Of a stretch of DNA of 64,000 nucleotides, positions 8,575-17,187 are shown piece after piece. Both the position numbers and the translations under genes were made by a program. Location of the stretch: assembly GCF_051859125.1 (NCBI RefSeq), contig NZ_JBHYGG010000112.1, positions 62,001 through 126,000 on the forward strand, read 5' to 3'. Position 1 is the stretch's first letter. Every line of letters begins with the position of its first letter. The notes below the pieces were generated by a model that made no database searches, had not been told where the DNA came from, and worked only from the letters and a program-made list of their open reading frames with translations. The stretch comes from Gemmata sp051859125 (GTDB lineage: Bacteria > Planctomycetota > Planctomycetia > Gemmatales > Gemmataceae).

Positions 8575-8855
8575 CGGATGGCCTTAATGTCTCCCGCGAT
8601 CACCGTGGTCCCCGTCGCCTTCACCTTGGTCACCGCGATGTTGATCCGTTGCGGGTAACCCATCCCGCTCGTGAACGTCCACGTGTCGGTCGCCCCGTCC
8701 GCGCCCACGAAGCACACCGCACCGGCCGAGAACACCACGAGTTCTCGCGCGTACTCCCCGACGTAGATCGGGTCAGTGTCCGACGGCACGACGGTCTTGG
8801 ACCCGTACCCCGGGGCGGTCGTCTCGGTCGATTCGTGAAACAGTCCCGTCTTCAT
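8571..8855 (-). CDS. Small beta-rich virion protein
   Basis: A 94-aa product from ATG 8855 (a GTG at 8867 would add four residues; the ATG has the better GGGG spacing). It reads KTGLFHES and then alternating beta strands, ending with a repeated Thr/Ile pattern. Position between decoration protein and LamG protein suggests a head accessory or fibre base. Its stop overlaps the next small gene. No family recognised. Confidence 0.6.
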   Translation of the reverse strand: MKTGLFHESTETTAPGYGSKTVVPSDTDPIYVGEYARELVVFSAGAVCFVGADGATDTWTFTSGMGYPQRINIAVTKVKATGTTVIAGDIKAIR

Positions 8856-8929
8856 GGCCGACCCCACTCAACGGGTTTCGCGATTCGACCCCACGCCGCC
8901 GCCACCACCCGCACCCAGCCGCGCACCGA

Positions 8930-9865
8930 TCACACCTTCGCGGTGCGCGCCCCGACGAACGCGCACACGTTCCCCGGGCTGTCGTCGCTGGTCTTCTCCA
9001 TGTGCAGCAGCGCCTTCAGCGGCCCGGTCGCCGCGTTCAGCTTGAACACGCTCGCCGGCAGCACGTTCACGCCGTCCACGTACACCTGGATGTCGCTCAG
9101 GTCGCGCAGGTCGAACTGCACGAGGAACGGCGTCCCGGCGGTGAAGTCCACCGTCGAGTCCGCGCTCGCGACCGTGGTGGTCCCGTCCTTCGACTGGAAG
9201 TTGATGTTCGTGCTCGCGCCGTCGACGTGGCAGAACAGGTGCTCCGTGATGGAGTCGGCGTCGGTCGCGTGCGTGCCGTTGGCCAGGCCGACGTTGATGT
9301 CCACCGCGGCCGCGTCGCCGTTGAGGTTCACGCAGACCAGCGCGTCCACGATGGCGATCCCGGCCGGGGCCATGCCCCGCAGCGACAGCGCGTCCGCCTT
9401 CTGCGCCTCGGCCGTCGCGCTGAACGCGACCCCGGCCCCGCGGCCGTTGCCCTGTGTGTAGGGGAACCCGGCGGTCTGCACGACCAGCGACTGGAACCCG
9501 TGCTCCAGGCTCACGGCGTACTCGGGCTTTACGTTGAGGGCCACGAGGACCGTGGTGGCGGCGCTCGCGGCGTCCTCCTGGCCCGCGCCGAGGTAGAAGT
9601 CGCGGTCGTTGCGGTGCAGGAGGTGCGCGGCCGACGCCGAGTAGTCCCAGAACAGGCCGGAGCCGATCAGGGCCACCATCGACGCGGTCTTCGCGACCTT
9701 GAAGATGCCGGCGACGTACACGCCGACCACGCCCCCGGCGACCACGTCCGTGGTGAGGACCGCGGCCCGCCCGTCGCGGAGTTGGATCACGTCGCCCGCG
9801 GAGTACGCCGCGTCGGCGGTCCAGTCGATCACTTCGCCGCACTGAACGAGTTGTGCCTTCGGCAT
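8930..9865 (-). CDS. DUF2190-like capsid decoration protein with C-terminal jelly-roll extension
   Basis: A 311-aa product from ATG 9865. The first 115 or so residues match the DUF2190 pattern of capsid-cementing proteins: AYSAGDVIQL, GVVGVYVAGIFKVAK and a following GLFWDYSA. The usual family length is only 100-120 aa; here an extra beta-rich domain of about 190 residues follows (FQSKDGTTTVAS, GTPFLVQFDLRDLSDIQVYVDG), which looks like a LamG or jelly-roll module. The inferred role is capsid stabilisation with an outward-facing binding domain. It lies between a tRNA gene and the small virion protein at 8571. Confidence 0.75.
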   Translation of the reverse strand: MPKAQLVQCGEVIDWTADAAYSAGDVIQLRDGRAAVLTTDVVAGGVVGVYVAGIFKVAKTASMVALIGSGLFWDYSASAAHLLHRNDRDFYLGAGQEDAASAATTVLVALNVKPEYAVSLEHGFQSLVVQTAGFPYTQGNGRGAGVAFSATAEAQKADALSLRGMAPAGIAIVDALVCVNLNGDAAAVDINVGLANGTHATDADSITEHLFCHVDGASTNINFQSKDGTTTVASADSTVDFTAGTPFLVQFDLRDLSDIQVYVDGVNVLPASVFKLNAATGPLKALLHMEKTSDDSPGNVCAFVGARTAKV

Positions 9866-9916
9866 GGGAGCGCTCCGGTAAGGGGCCTGTGGTCGCGATC
9901 GCGGTCGCGGTCTGAG

Positions 9917-9990
9917 TCGCAGGGGCCGGATTCGAACCGGCGGTCTCCTGGGAATGAACCAGGCGAGATTGACCGCTTCTCTACCCTGCA
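9917..9990 (-). tRNA. tRNA with CAU anticodon (Met or Ile2), prophage-encoded
   Basis: The 74-nt minus-strand sequence folds as a cloverleaf. Acceptor pairing is seven pairs with U1-G72 at the end, the D arm is GAGA/TCTC with a GG-containing loop, the anticodon stem is CCTGG/CCAGG around loop TTCATTC, and the T arm is GCCGG-TTCGAAT-CCGGC. No CCA is encoded. Position 37 is U where a purine is usual. CAU could be elongator Met or, after lysidine modification, Ile2; initiator features (three G-C pairs) are absent. It lies between two head genes. Confidence 0.8.
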
Positions 9991-10037
9991 AGCGGTAGGG
10001 CCGGAACCCGCGGGTCGCGCGGGCCGGCCCCGGGTCG

Positions 10038-10328
10038 TCACTTCGCCGGCGGCTTCTTCGGGTCGGCCGCGGCGAGCAGTTCCTTCAGGTCGGCCACCTC
10101 CGCCTCGAGGTCCGCGATCTTCTTCAGGGCCGCGTCGTGGTCGGCCTTCGGGACGGTCGGCACCGCGGGGGCCGGGGCCGGCGCGGGGTGCGCGTGGCCA
10201 GCGCCCTGGCCCGGCCGCTCGGCGTGGCCGGCCGACACGAGCGCGTTCGCCTCGACGAACGGGACCGTGGCGACGGTGCCCTTCTTGCCGTACTTGGCGT
10301 GGTCCTTCAGCAGTCGCAGCGTGCTCAT
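10038..10328 (-). CDS. Small phage head-region protein with coiled-coil tail
   Basis: A 96-aa product from ATG 10328. It has a basic N-terminus (MSTLRLLKDHAKYGKKG), a Pro/Ala-rich linker near residues 45-60, and a C-terminal helix with regular Leu/Ala spacing (DAALKKIADLEAEVADLKEL) that is probably a short coiled coil. It sits between the capsid gene and the tRNA. It may be a minor head or scaffolding accessory. No family assignment is possible. Confidence 0.65.
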   Translation of the reverse strand: MSTLRLLKDHAKYGKKGTVATVPFVEANALVSAGHAERPGQGAGHAHPAPAPAPAVPTVPKADHDAALKKIADLEAEVADLKELLAAADPKKPPAK

Positions 10329-10405
10329 GGCTGGCCCTTAACGGTGTGTGGTGAGCGGTCGGGTGACGCGGCCCGCGCGATGTGCGGGCCGCCCGGGTGC
10401 GGCCC

Positions 10406-11947
10406 TTACGCCTCGCCCTTGAGCTTGAGCCCGCCGCGGTACTCCTGCTGACGCGCGCCGAAGTCGTGCCAGGCACGGAGCGCCATGCCGAGCCGGTCGG
10501 CGTCCATCTCGACGCTCTCGACGGTCGGCATCTCCTGGCCGTCCAGGAAGCACATCTCGATCACCGGCAGGTCCTGCGGGTTGGCCAGCAGGTACCACGC
10601 GAGCGCCGAGTACCCGCCGCCCATGTTCGAGTCGTTCAGGTACTCCGACGTGACCTGCTTGAACTTCCGCGCCCACGGGTTCTTCTCGCCGTCGGTCCCG
10701 GTGGTGCCGAAGAACTCGGAGTTCATCAGCCGCCACGCCGGGATGTCGTGGGCCGGGGGCACCAGCAGGATGGCCGGCTTGGACCCCAGCTTCTTCCCGT
10801 CCGGGTCGGTCTTCGCGGCCCAGATGATCATCGCGGCCGTGAGCCCGGCGTGGCCGAACGCGGTGTCGACGCCGTCGTCGTAGTTCCCGCGGCCGGCGGT
10901 CCAGAAAGTCGTGTGGTTGGCCAGGAACGCGGTCCAGAACACGTCGTTGATCTTGAGCGCGCCGCCCCGGCCGAGCCGCTTGGTCGCCCCGGCGAACGCC
11001 CCCAGGTCGTCGTTGATCATGTCCCGGCGGTCGATGCCGAGGATCTTGCCGTAGGTGTCGGCCTTGTTCCCGTACGTCTCGTTCCCGAGCGTCGCGTGCT
11101 TGAGGAGCCCGCCCGGCGCGACCTTGTCGTACGTCATGTCCCCGGTCAGCGAGTACGACGTCACCTCCTTGAAGTCCGACACGGGGCGGACCGCGCAGAT
11201 CTCGCGCCACGCCCGCTCGACGAACAGGAACGCCTCCTTCAGCATCTTGTTCGCGACGTTCGACAGGATGCCGCTCACGCTCAGCGTGGACGGCCCGACG
11301 GCCAGGCGGCGGTCCCCGAAGTCGTCGGCCTCGCGGAACGCGAGCTTCATCGCGCGGCCGAGGTCGTGCTTGACGCTGTCCCCGCGCCACCCGCGCTGGC
11401 GGGCCGCGGTGCCGATGAGTTGGTGCAACCCCATGCCCCGCTTGTGGGTCCGGTCCAGCGCGGTGAGGGTCCGCTCGCTGAACTCCTTCTCGATCGACTG
11501 GAGCCCGGCGGCGCGGCACACCGCGGCCTCGACCACCTCGGCGGTCGCCTCCGGCTGCGACGGGGCGTACACGATCGGCCCGGACCCGCGGCTGCACCGC
11601 ATCATCTCGAGCTCGGCCTTCTGCAGGTCCCACTTGCCGTCGATGGCCAGGCGGCCGATCCGCTCGATCGTGTCCACGCTCACCGGGCTCTCGGCCAGGT
11701 ACTTCGCGGCCAGTTCGGTGATCGCCTGCTTGCGCCCGTCCTCGCGGCGGCGGGCCTCGAGGATGTCGTCGAGGGTGTCGCCGCTGGCGGTGCCGCCGCC
11801 CGGGGCCGGGGCCGGCTTGGGCGTCGGGTCCGGCGCGGGCTTGTTCAGGCTGGCCCGCCACGCGGCCTGGAGCGCCGGCTTCTGCGCCTCGGTCACGGTC
11901 TCCGGGTCGAAACTGTTGGCCTTCAGCCAATCGTTGAACTCGTTCAT
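10406..11947 (-). CDS. Phage major capsid protein, Mu gpT-like
   Basis: The 513-aa product (ATG 11947) forms the capsid shell. From about residue 150 the sequence matches Mu-like major head subunits: HKRGMGLHQLIGTAA, FVERAWREICAVRPVSDFKE, YGNKADTYGKILGIDRRDMINDD and a C-terminal FDG-like segment. The first 140 residues carry a Pro/Ala linker (PAPDPTPKPAPAPGG) and an acidic helical stretch that could act as an internal scaffold removed by the adjacent S49 protease; that is inference. The 11-nt gap to the protease gene supports co-translation. Confidence 0.88.
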   Translation of the reverse strand: MNEFNDWLKANSFDPETVTEAQKPALQAAWRASLNKPAPDPTPKPAPAPGGGTASGDTLDDILEARRREDGRKQAITELAAKYLAESPVSVDTIERIGRLAIDGKWDLQKAELEMMRCSRGSGPIVYAPSQPEATAEVVEAAVCRAAGLQSIEKEFSERTLTALDRTHKRGMGLHQLIGTAARQRGWRGDSVKHDLGRAMKLAFREADDFGDRRLAVGPSTLSVSGILSNVANKMLKEAFLFVERAWREICAVRPVSDFKEVTSYSLTGDMTYDKVAPGGLLKHATLGNETYGNKADTYGKILGIDRRDMINDDLGAFAGATKRLGRGGALKINDVFWTAFLANHTTFWTAGRGNYDDGVDTAFGHAGLTAAMIIWAAKTDPDGKKLGSKPAILLVPPAHDIPAWRLMNSEFFGTTGTDGEKNPWARKFKQVTSEYLNDSNMGGGYSALAWYLLANPQDLPVIEMCFLDGQEMPTVESVEMDADRLGMALRAWHDFGARQQEYRGGLKLKGEA

Positions 11948-11958
11948 GGCGGTCCCCT

Positions 11959-12798
11959 TTATTTGGCGTTGGCCAGGGCTTCGATGGTCTTGTCCAGGCT
12001 GCGGATGCCGTCGATGAGTTTGAGGGAGAGCGCCTCGGCCGCGCCGAACACGCCCCCGGTGCGGACCGCGGCGAGTTCCGCGGCGGTCAGCCCGCGGCCG
12101 GCGCGGACCGCGGCGTCGAACGCGCCCTGGCCGTCGTCGACGATCTTCTGGAAGTGCGCCCGCTGCTCGTCGGTGATGACGCTCCCGGGGACGCCCGCCC
12201 CCTTGAGCGGGCCGGTCTTGAACACGAGGGTCTTGATCCCCTCGCGCTCGGCGCTGGCCGACATGTCGTACACGGTCAGCAGCGTGCCGATCGACCCGAC
12301 GAGCGCCGTCGAGGTGTTCGCGAAGATCATGTCGGCCTGCGACGCCACCCAGTACGCGGCCGACGCGCCAAGGTCGTCGATGTGGGCCCACACCGGCTTG
12401 GCCTTCCGCGCGGCCCGCACGTCGGCGGCCAGGTCCGCGGTGCCGGCGGTCGTCCCGCCCGGCGAGTCGATGGCCAGGAGGATGGCCGACACGTTCGGGT
12501 CCGCGGCCGCCTGCCGCACGTCGCGGCGCAGTTGGATCGTCGAGGTGCCGCCGAACGACGACGCCTGCTTCATGAGGGTGCCGGTCGCCTTCAGCACGGC
12601 GATGCTCTTCCCGCCCCGCGCGGGCAGCGTGGCGTACCCGGCCGGGCGGTCCGGCTGCGGCGCGGCCATGTGCCGCGTCATGTCGACGCCGCGGATCATC
12701 TGCCACTGCGCGAGGAACCGCTCGGGCTCGTACGCCCAGCAGCCGAGGTACTCGTCGAAGCGGCGGAACGCCGGGGCCGCGAGGATGGGCTCAATCAC
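11959..12798 (-). CDS. S49 (SppA/ClpP-fold) prohead protease
   Basis: The 279-aa serine protease should process capsid and scaffold proteins during head maturation. The core is S49-like: LLAIDSPGGTTAGT forms the oxyanion region, and the segment AAYWVASQADMIFANTSTAL followed by VGSIGTL carries the nucleophile region. It lies between portal and capsid genes, the lambda gpB-gpC order, and its start overlaps the portal stop by 8 nt. The N-terminal 60 residues are a phage-specific extension also seen in gpC-like proteins. Confidence 0.9.
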   Translation of the reverse strand: MIEPILAAPAFRRFDEYLGCWAYEPERFLAQWQMIRGVDMTRHMAAPQPDRPAGYATLPARGGKSIAVLKATGTLMKQASSFGGTSTIQLRRDVRQAAADPNVSAILLAIDSPGGTTAGTADLAADVRAARKAKPVWAHIDDLGASAAYWVASQADMIFANTSTALVGSIGTLLTVYDMSASAEREGIKTLVFKTGPLKGAGVPGSVITDEQRAHFQKIVDDGQGAFDAAVRAGRGLTAAELAAVRTGGVFGAAEALSLKLIDGIRSLDKTIEALANAK

Positions 12799-14374
12799 GG
12801 GCGGGGCCCTCCTCGGCGGGTTCGGCGTCCGGGGCGGGCTTCGGGGTCGCGGGGGCCGCGGTGGGCTGCGCGGGGTTCGCCGGCAGGCCGTGCTTGAGCC
12901 GCATCCGCATCTCGCGGGCCTGCTGCTCGATCACCTCTTCCCAGTCCTCGCCCCGCTCGCCCGCGACGTGCTCGAGGGTCGTCTCGCCCGACCGCATCAT
13001 GATCTCGTGGGCGGTCGCGTCCTTCACCGGGTCGATGCTGCCGAACCCGTCCCACCGCCACTTCCACTTGAACGCGGCCGGGGCCGGGAGGTTCGCCGGC
13101 AGGTAGCCGGGGATCAGCACCGCCTCGGCGAGCCACATGCGGAACAGCCGGTCCAGGAGCAGCCGCCGCCACCGGTCCCGGCGGATGCGGTACCCCTGCT
13201 GTTCGGGCAACTTGTCCAGGCGGCCGGACGAGAAGTTGTACTCGGCGCTCGAGCCGGTCGCGGTGTTCCGCGCGGCCCCGACCCCGCGGCCGGCCTCGGT
13301 GAGCACCTCGCCCTTGAACTCGCGGTACGACGGGGACGGCTGCTCGCTCTTGAACGCCTTCGCCGTCTGCCCGCCGGCCAGCGTGAGCAGCGCGTTACGG
13401 GCGAACGGGACCGCGTCCATCGCCTCGAACTCGGGCGCGTCGTCGTCCCCGTCGCCGATCGGGGCGTTCGGGTTCTCGATCACCCCGGCGATCATCGCCG
13501 CGAGCTCGGCCGCGCCGAGGCTGGCCAGCGTGTACCGCCGAAGGATCGCGTACAGGGGCAGGCCGGCGGTGAGCGCCGACACCCCCCGGGCCTGGCCGCA
13601 CCGGTCCGGGTCGTAGAGGTGGAACACCCGCGCCGCCGGGTACCGGTCGTACTCCCAGTGCGCCGCCCAGGAGAGCGAGTCGCCCGGGTGCCGCTTGAGG
13701 AAGTGGTACTCGACGGGGTTCCCGTGCTGGTCGAATCGGATGCCGTCCACGGCGTCGCGGTCGGTCGGGTCCAGGTCCGGCGTCGCGCACTGGTCGGCCT
13801 CGATCGGCTTCAGATCGAGTTGCACCCCGGCCGGATCGAGCCGCGGGTTCGTGAACGCCGCAGCGAACACTTCCCCCTCGCGGGTCTCCGACTTGTCCAT
13901 GAGCCGCAACTTGTCGGCCAGGCCGGTCGCGTCGGCCCACTCGTTCCACTTCGCCTCGACGGCCCGCGCGAGCCTCCGCGCCTCGTCGGCGTCGAGCCGC
14001 ACGTCCACGGTCCGCTGGAAGTCGGCGTCGTTCGCGCTGTACGTCTCGGGCAGCGTGAGTTGGAGGCGCGGGCAAACGCCCACGGTCGCCTCGGCCCGGC
14101 CGCGGACGAGCCCGCCCGCGTACCCGTTGTTCTCGCACTCGTACCGCGCCCGGGTCCGGAGCCGGTGCCGCACGAGCGGGCTGTTGGCCGCGTTGGGGCT
14201 CAGGGAGTCGGCGGCGGACCAGTGGTTCTTGTTCTCGCCCGTGGTCTGCGCCGCGTCGTAGCGGGAAGCGCGGCCCGAACCACGGGGAGTGGCGCGGGCC
14301 GGCTTGTTCGCCGGCGGTCCGGACGTGAACGCGGCCGACTGGCCCGCGTCGGGTTGAGGTGAGCGGCGGCGCAT
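12791..14374 (-). CDS. Phage portal protein, lambda gpB family
   Basis: The 527-aa portal subunit forms the dodecameric vertex through which DNA is packaged. ATG 14374 (MRRRSPQP) was chosen; upstream codons in this frame overlap the head-tail joining gene. Family signatures include RTRARYECENNGYAGGLVRG near residue 75, VQLDLKPIEADQC, GNPVEYHFLKRHPGD, and GVSALTAGLPLYAILRRY. The C-terminus is acidic with a Pro/Ala tail. Length matches the lambda class (about 530 aa). Gene order terminase, W-like, portal, protease is canonical. Confidence 0.92.
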   Translation of the reverse strand: MRRRSPQPDAGQSAAFTSGPPANKPARATPRGSGRASRYDAAQTTGENKNHWSAADSLSPNAANSPLVRHRLRTRARYECENNGYAGGLVRGRAEATVGVCPRLQLTLPETYSANDADFQRTVDVRLDADEARRLARAVEAKWNEWADATGLADKLRLMDKSETREGEVFAAAFTNPRLDPAGVQLDLKPIEADQCATPDLDPTDRDAVDGIRFDQHGNPVEYHFLKRHPGDSLSWAAHWEYDRYPAARVFHLYDPDRCGQARGVSALTAGLPLYAILRRYTLASLGAAELAAMIAGVIENPNAPIGDGDDDAPEFEAMDAVPFARNALLTLAGGQTAKAFKSEQPSPSYREFKGEVLTEAGRGVGAARNTATGSSAEYNFSSGRLDKLPEQQGYRIRRDRWRRLLLDRLFRMWLAEAVLIPGYLPANLPAPAAFKWKWRWDGFGSIDPVKDATAHEIMMRSGETTLEHVAGERGEDWEEVIEQQAREMRMRLKHGLPANPAQPTAAPATPKPAPDAEPAEEGPARD

Positions 14375-14375
14375 G

Positions 14376-14594
14376 TCAGGTGCTCCCCGGGGGGACTGCA
14401 CGCGCCATCTTGATCCGGCCCCACGCCGACGTCCTGCCGGCACTCTCGGCCTTGAACTTGTCACGGACCCGCATGAGCTCGTCGAGCGATCGACCCTGCG
14501 CGGACTGGCCGTCCGCCTCGGACTTCAGCGGCAGGGCCGCCTCGGTCACGATCGTCTCGGTGAGGGACTCGATGCTCTCGGTGAGGTCGGGCAC
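14376..14594 (-). CDS. gpW-like head-tail joining protein
   Basis: A 72-aa product from GTG 14594, ending 1 nt before the portal start. It is mostly helical and charged: TESIESLTETIVTEA then SLDELMRVRDKFKAE. The size, 68-75 aa, and the place between terminase and portal are those of lambda gpW, which joins head to tail after packaging. Assignment is by size and position with modest sequence resemblance. The start is not certain because no strong ribosome site precedes it. Confidence 0.6.
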   Translation of the reverse strand: MPDLTESIESLTETIVTEAALPLKSEADGQSAQGRSLDELMRVRDKFKAESAGRTSAWGRIKMARAVPPGST

Positions 14595-14683
14595 TGGGCA
14601 CCGGCAACGGTGAAAGCGGCGGCAGTTTGGGCTGACACCTTCACCATTGCGCGGGCCGGGGGAGTTGTCGCGGGTCCGGGCGC

Positions 14684-14884
14684 TCAGTTCGTTGACGCCG
14701 GGGGGCAGTAATGACCGGGGGGTATTAGTGCGCCCTTGCGCCGCTCCTCGGTGGTGCAACGGTAGGCGCACGTGGCACAGGCACGGCGGCGCTTGATGAC
14801 GCCGTTCGCCGTGGCCACGGTCTTCACAACGCCCATCGGCGTGCCGCAGGTGGGACAGGTGAAACCCTTGCTGGTCTTCGTCAT
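14684..14884 (-). CDS. NrdR-like zinc-ribbon phage protein
   Basis: A 66-aa product from ATG 14884, overlapping the terminase stop (ATGA). It has paired Cys motifs: FTCPTCGTPM and, after an RRR triplet, ACATCAYRCTTEE. This closely follows the zinc ribbon of NrdR (CPxC, RRRxC, CxxRFTT). The ATP-cone domain of NrdR is absent. A DNA-binding late-gene regulator, as with Ogr/Delta-type zinc fingers, or a packaging accessory are both possible; its location inside the packaging block is unusual. Confidence in the fold is high, in the role low. Confidence 0.8.
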   Translation of the reverse strand: MTKTSKGFTCPTCGTPMGVVKTVATANGVIKRRRACATCAYRCTTEERRKGALIPPGHYCPPASTN

Positions 14885-17067
14885 CGCGTGCCCCCGTGCT
14901 TCTCGCGGTACAGGTCGCTCAGCTTCACCTTCGGGCGCGGAGGCTTCGGCACCGACGGCATCCCGACCGCCGTCGCCACCTCCCACCGCGCTCCCAGCAC
15001 GCCGGCCGCGACCGCGCACCCCACAACACAGTCCCACAAGTGGTTGTCGCGGTTCGGCCGGGCCTGCCACTTCTCGTACTCGAGGTCGGACGTCCGAGCC
15101 GGGCCGCCGAACTCGGCCCCCAGGTGGTCGCAGAGCATCCGGTGGTCGTCCGGGTCCGCCTCGCCCCGCACCCCGCACAGCGTCAGCGGCGCGTACCCGC
15201 CGAGGGGGGTCAGGAACCGGTCGGCCACGAACCCCTTCCACTGGTCCGCGTCGAAGATCACCCGCCGCCCGGTCGTGTGCTCGCCCTTCGCGTACCCCCA
15301 CCGCCACGCGGGCTGGCCCGGCCCGCTCAGCACCTCGCCCGGCATCTCGTTCCACTGCCGCACGAGCCGCCCGGTGCTGCCGACCGAGTGGCCCACCGAC
15401 GGCCGGAGCAGCGCGGAGTGCGTCCCCGCCTCGCGCACCGCCCGGTGGACGATCTCGGGCTTCCACCCGCGGTCCACGAGGCACAGTTGCACCTTGTGCG
15501 GCTCGCCCGTCTCGTGCCGGCGGTACTCGGTCCCCAGGACCATCCGGGTCAGGTCGCGCAGCCCCAGGTACAGCCGCTCGTCGTCGCTCCCGGCCGCGCG
15601 GTACACGTCGGCCAGGGTGGGCCGCGCGTCGTCGGCCCGGAAGTACGCCCGGTTCTGCGCGGGGTACGGGCCGTAGTCGATCACGCTCCCCGCGAACCGC
15701 CCGTCGAACGCGCACACCGCGTACCACAGGACCGCCTTGCCCACGTCGATGAACGCGGTGAGGGTCGCGCACTCCCGCGGCACCTCGGCCCGCGGCACCC
15801 CCGACAGCCGCGCCGCCGTCGCGACCGGCTCCAGCGACCGCATCCCGGGCAGCGCCTGCGTGAGCGGCTCGTTCTGGTACTCCGCGGCGAACGCGATCGG
15901 GTTGTCGAGCCGCAGGTTCATCGCGGCCTGGAGCCCGCTGATCTCGCTCTCCGGGTCGAACCGGGCCGGCCACGCGACGACCGCGCCCCGGTCCATCGCC
16001 TCGCGGTTCGCCCGGTAGAACTCGGTCGCGTCCTCCCCCTCGCCCCCGGCCCGGAACGACGCCCGCCGCATGTCCGCGTACCGGTCCCACAGGTCCTGCC
16101 GCTCGGGGAACTGGTACACCATCCGCATCCGCTCGCCGCGGAACTGCGGGTTCCGGTCCCGGTCCAGCAGCCGCTCGGCCAGGTCGCCCGGGGAGATCAC
16201 CGTACACGGGATCGCCATCGAGATCGTCTTGCCCGGCCCGGCCAGCCCCTTCACCGCCCCCTTGATCACCTTCTCCCGCTTCTCGCTCTGCCCCAGCGAG
16301 TCCGCCGACTCGTCCGTCTGCGGGTCGTCCACGATCGCGAAGTCCGGCCGCAGGCTCTCCCCGCTCGCCGTCGCCGCCTTCATCCCGCGGACCCGGCCCG
16401 TGATCCCCGTCACCCGGATCACCGACCCCGACGCCTTCGACCCCTTCACCGTCGGGAACACCGCCTCCTTCTGCGCCCACCCGATCCGGGTCCGCACCCC
16501 CCGGCACGTCTGCCCGTTCGCCCGGTTCGTCTGGCCCTCCAGCTTCCGCACCGGGTAGCACACCTCCGGGAAGTCGGCCAGGAGCAGGTCGTTGGTCTCA
16601 ATCAGCATCTTGATCGAGTCGATGACCTCGACCGCCGCGTCGCTCTCCGCGCCGACGATCGCGACGAACCGCCGGTGCCCGTACAGGACCGCCCACAGTG
16701 CCGCCGCCTCGCAGATCGACGTCTTCCCACTCCCGCGCGGCATCGCCAGCGCGAACAGCCCGCCGCGCAGGATCGCCCCTTCGAGGCGGGCCAGGACGGT
16801 GAGGTGGTCGTCGCTCCAGGCCATCGCGAACCGCTCGGCGAGGTACGTCTCGCAGAACTCCTTCAGCGACACCCCGCACCGCTTGCGCCGCTTCGGGTTC
16901 TTGACCTTCGGCGGCGGACCGATCTCGCGGCCCTTGGTCGAAAGGTCGCGCTGCCGCTCGGCCGCGCGCTCGCGGTGCGCCGAGTACGGGTCCGCAGAGC
17001 CGGCCGCGGGCTTGCGAGCCTTCTTCACGGGCGTCGGCGATTTGGGAGGTTTTGTGGGCACGGTCAA
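14881..17067 (-). CDS. Terminase large subunit, lambda gpA-like
   Basis: The 728-aa motor packages DNA into proheads and cuts genome ends. A Lys/Pro-rich N-terminus is followed by Walker A at about residues 109-117 (MPRGSGKTS), Walker B around 248 (DFAIVDDPQ), and a C-terminal RNase H-like nuclease with FIDVGKAVLWYAV and the late acidic DLEYEKWQ and HLWDCVVG segments. TTG 17067 gives the longest product; GTG 17061 is an equally good start with GGCGG seven bases upstream. No small terminase is recognisable nearby; an HNH gene lies upstream instead. Confidence 0.92.
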   Translation of the reverse strand: MTVPTKPPKSPTPVKKARKPAAGSADPYSAHRERAAERQRDLSTKGREIGPPPKVKNPKRRKRCGVSLKEFCETYLAERFAMAWSDDHLTVLARLEGAILRGGLFALAMPRGSGKTSICEAAALWAVLYGHRRFVAIVGAESDAAVEVIDSIKMLIETNDLLLADFPEVCYPVRKLEGQTNRANGQTCRGVRTRIGWAQKEAVFPTVKGSKASGSVIRVTGITGRVRGMKAATASGESLRPDFAIVDDPQTDESADSLGQSEKREKVIKGAVKGLAGPGKTISMAIPCTVISPGDLAERLLDRDRNPQFRGERMRMVYQFPERQDLWDRYADMRRASFRAGGEGEDATEFYRANREAMDRGAVVAWPARFDPESEISGLQAAMNLRLDNPIAFAAEYQNEPLTQALPGMRSLEPVATAARLSGVPRAEVPRECATLTAFIDVGKAVLWYAVCAFDGRFAGSVIDYGPYPAQNRAYFRADDARPTLADVYRAAGSDDERLYLGLRDLTRMVLGTEYRRHETGEPHKVQLCLVDRGWKPEIVHRAVREAGTHSALLRPSVGHSVGSTGRLVRQWNEMPGEVLSGPGQPAWRWGYAKGEHTTGRRVIFDADQWKGFVADRFLTPLGGYAPLTLCGVRGEADPDDHRMLCDHLGAEFGGPARTSDLEYEKWQARPNRDNHLWDCVVGCAVAAGVLGARWEVATAVGMPSVPKPPRPKVKLSDLYREKHGGTR

Positions 17068-17187
17068 CCGCCAGAAAGAAAGTCAGTCCCCAAAGCTGGT
17101 AGTTCCCGGTGTGGTCAGGAACGGCGCGAGCCTGGGAAGGACCCGGATTGACAAACGTTAGACTGATTCATGTCTATCAGTCGTTTG

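Noticed and set aside
10382..14362. 1326-residue plus-strand frame opposite capsid, protease and portal genes
   Set aside because: Protein is Arg/Val/Asp/His-rich and antisense to three strongly supported virion genes, so it is a composition artefact.
14896..17151. 751-residue plus-strand frame opposite terminase
   Set aside because: Low-complexity Arg/Pro/Leu sequence, shadow of the terminase frame.
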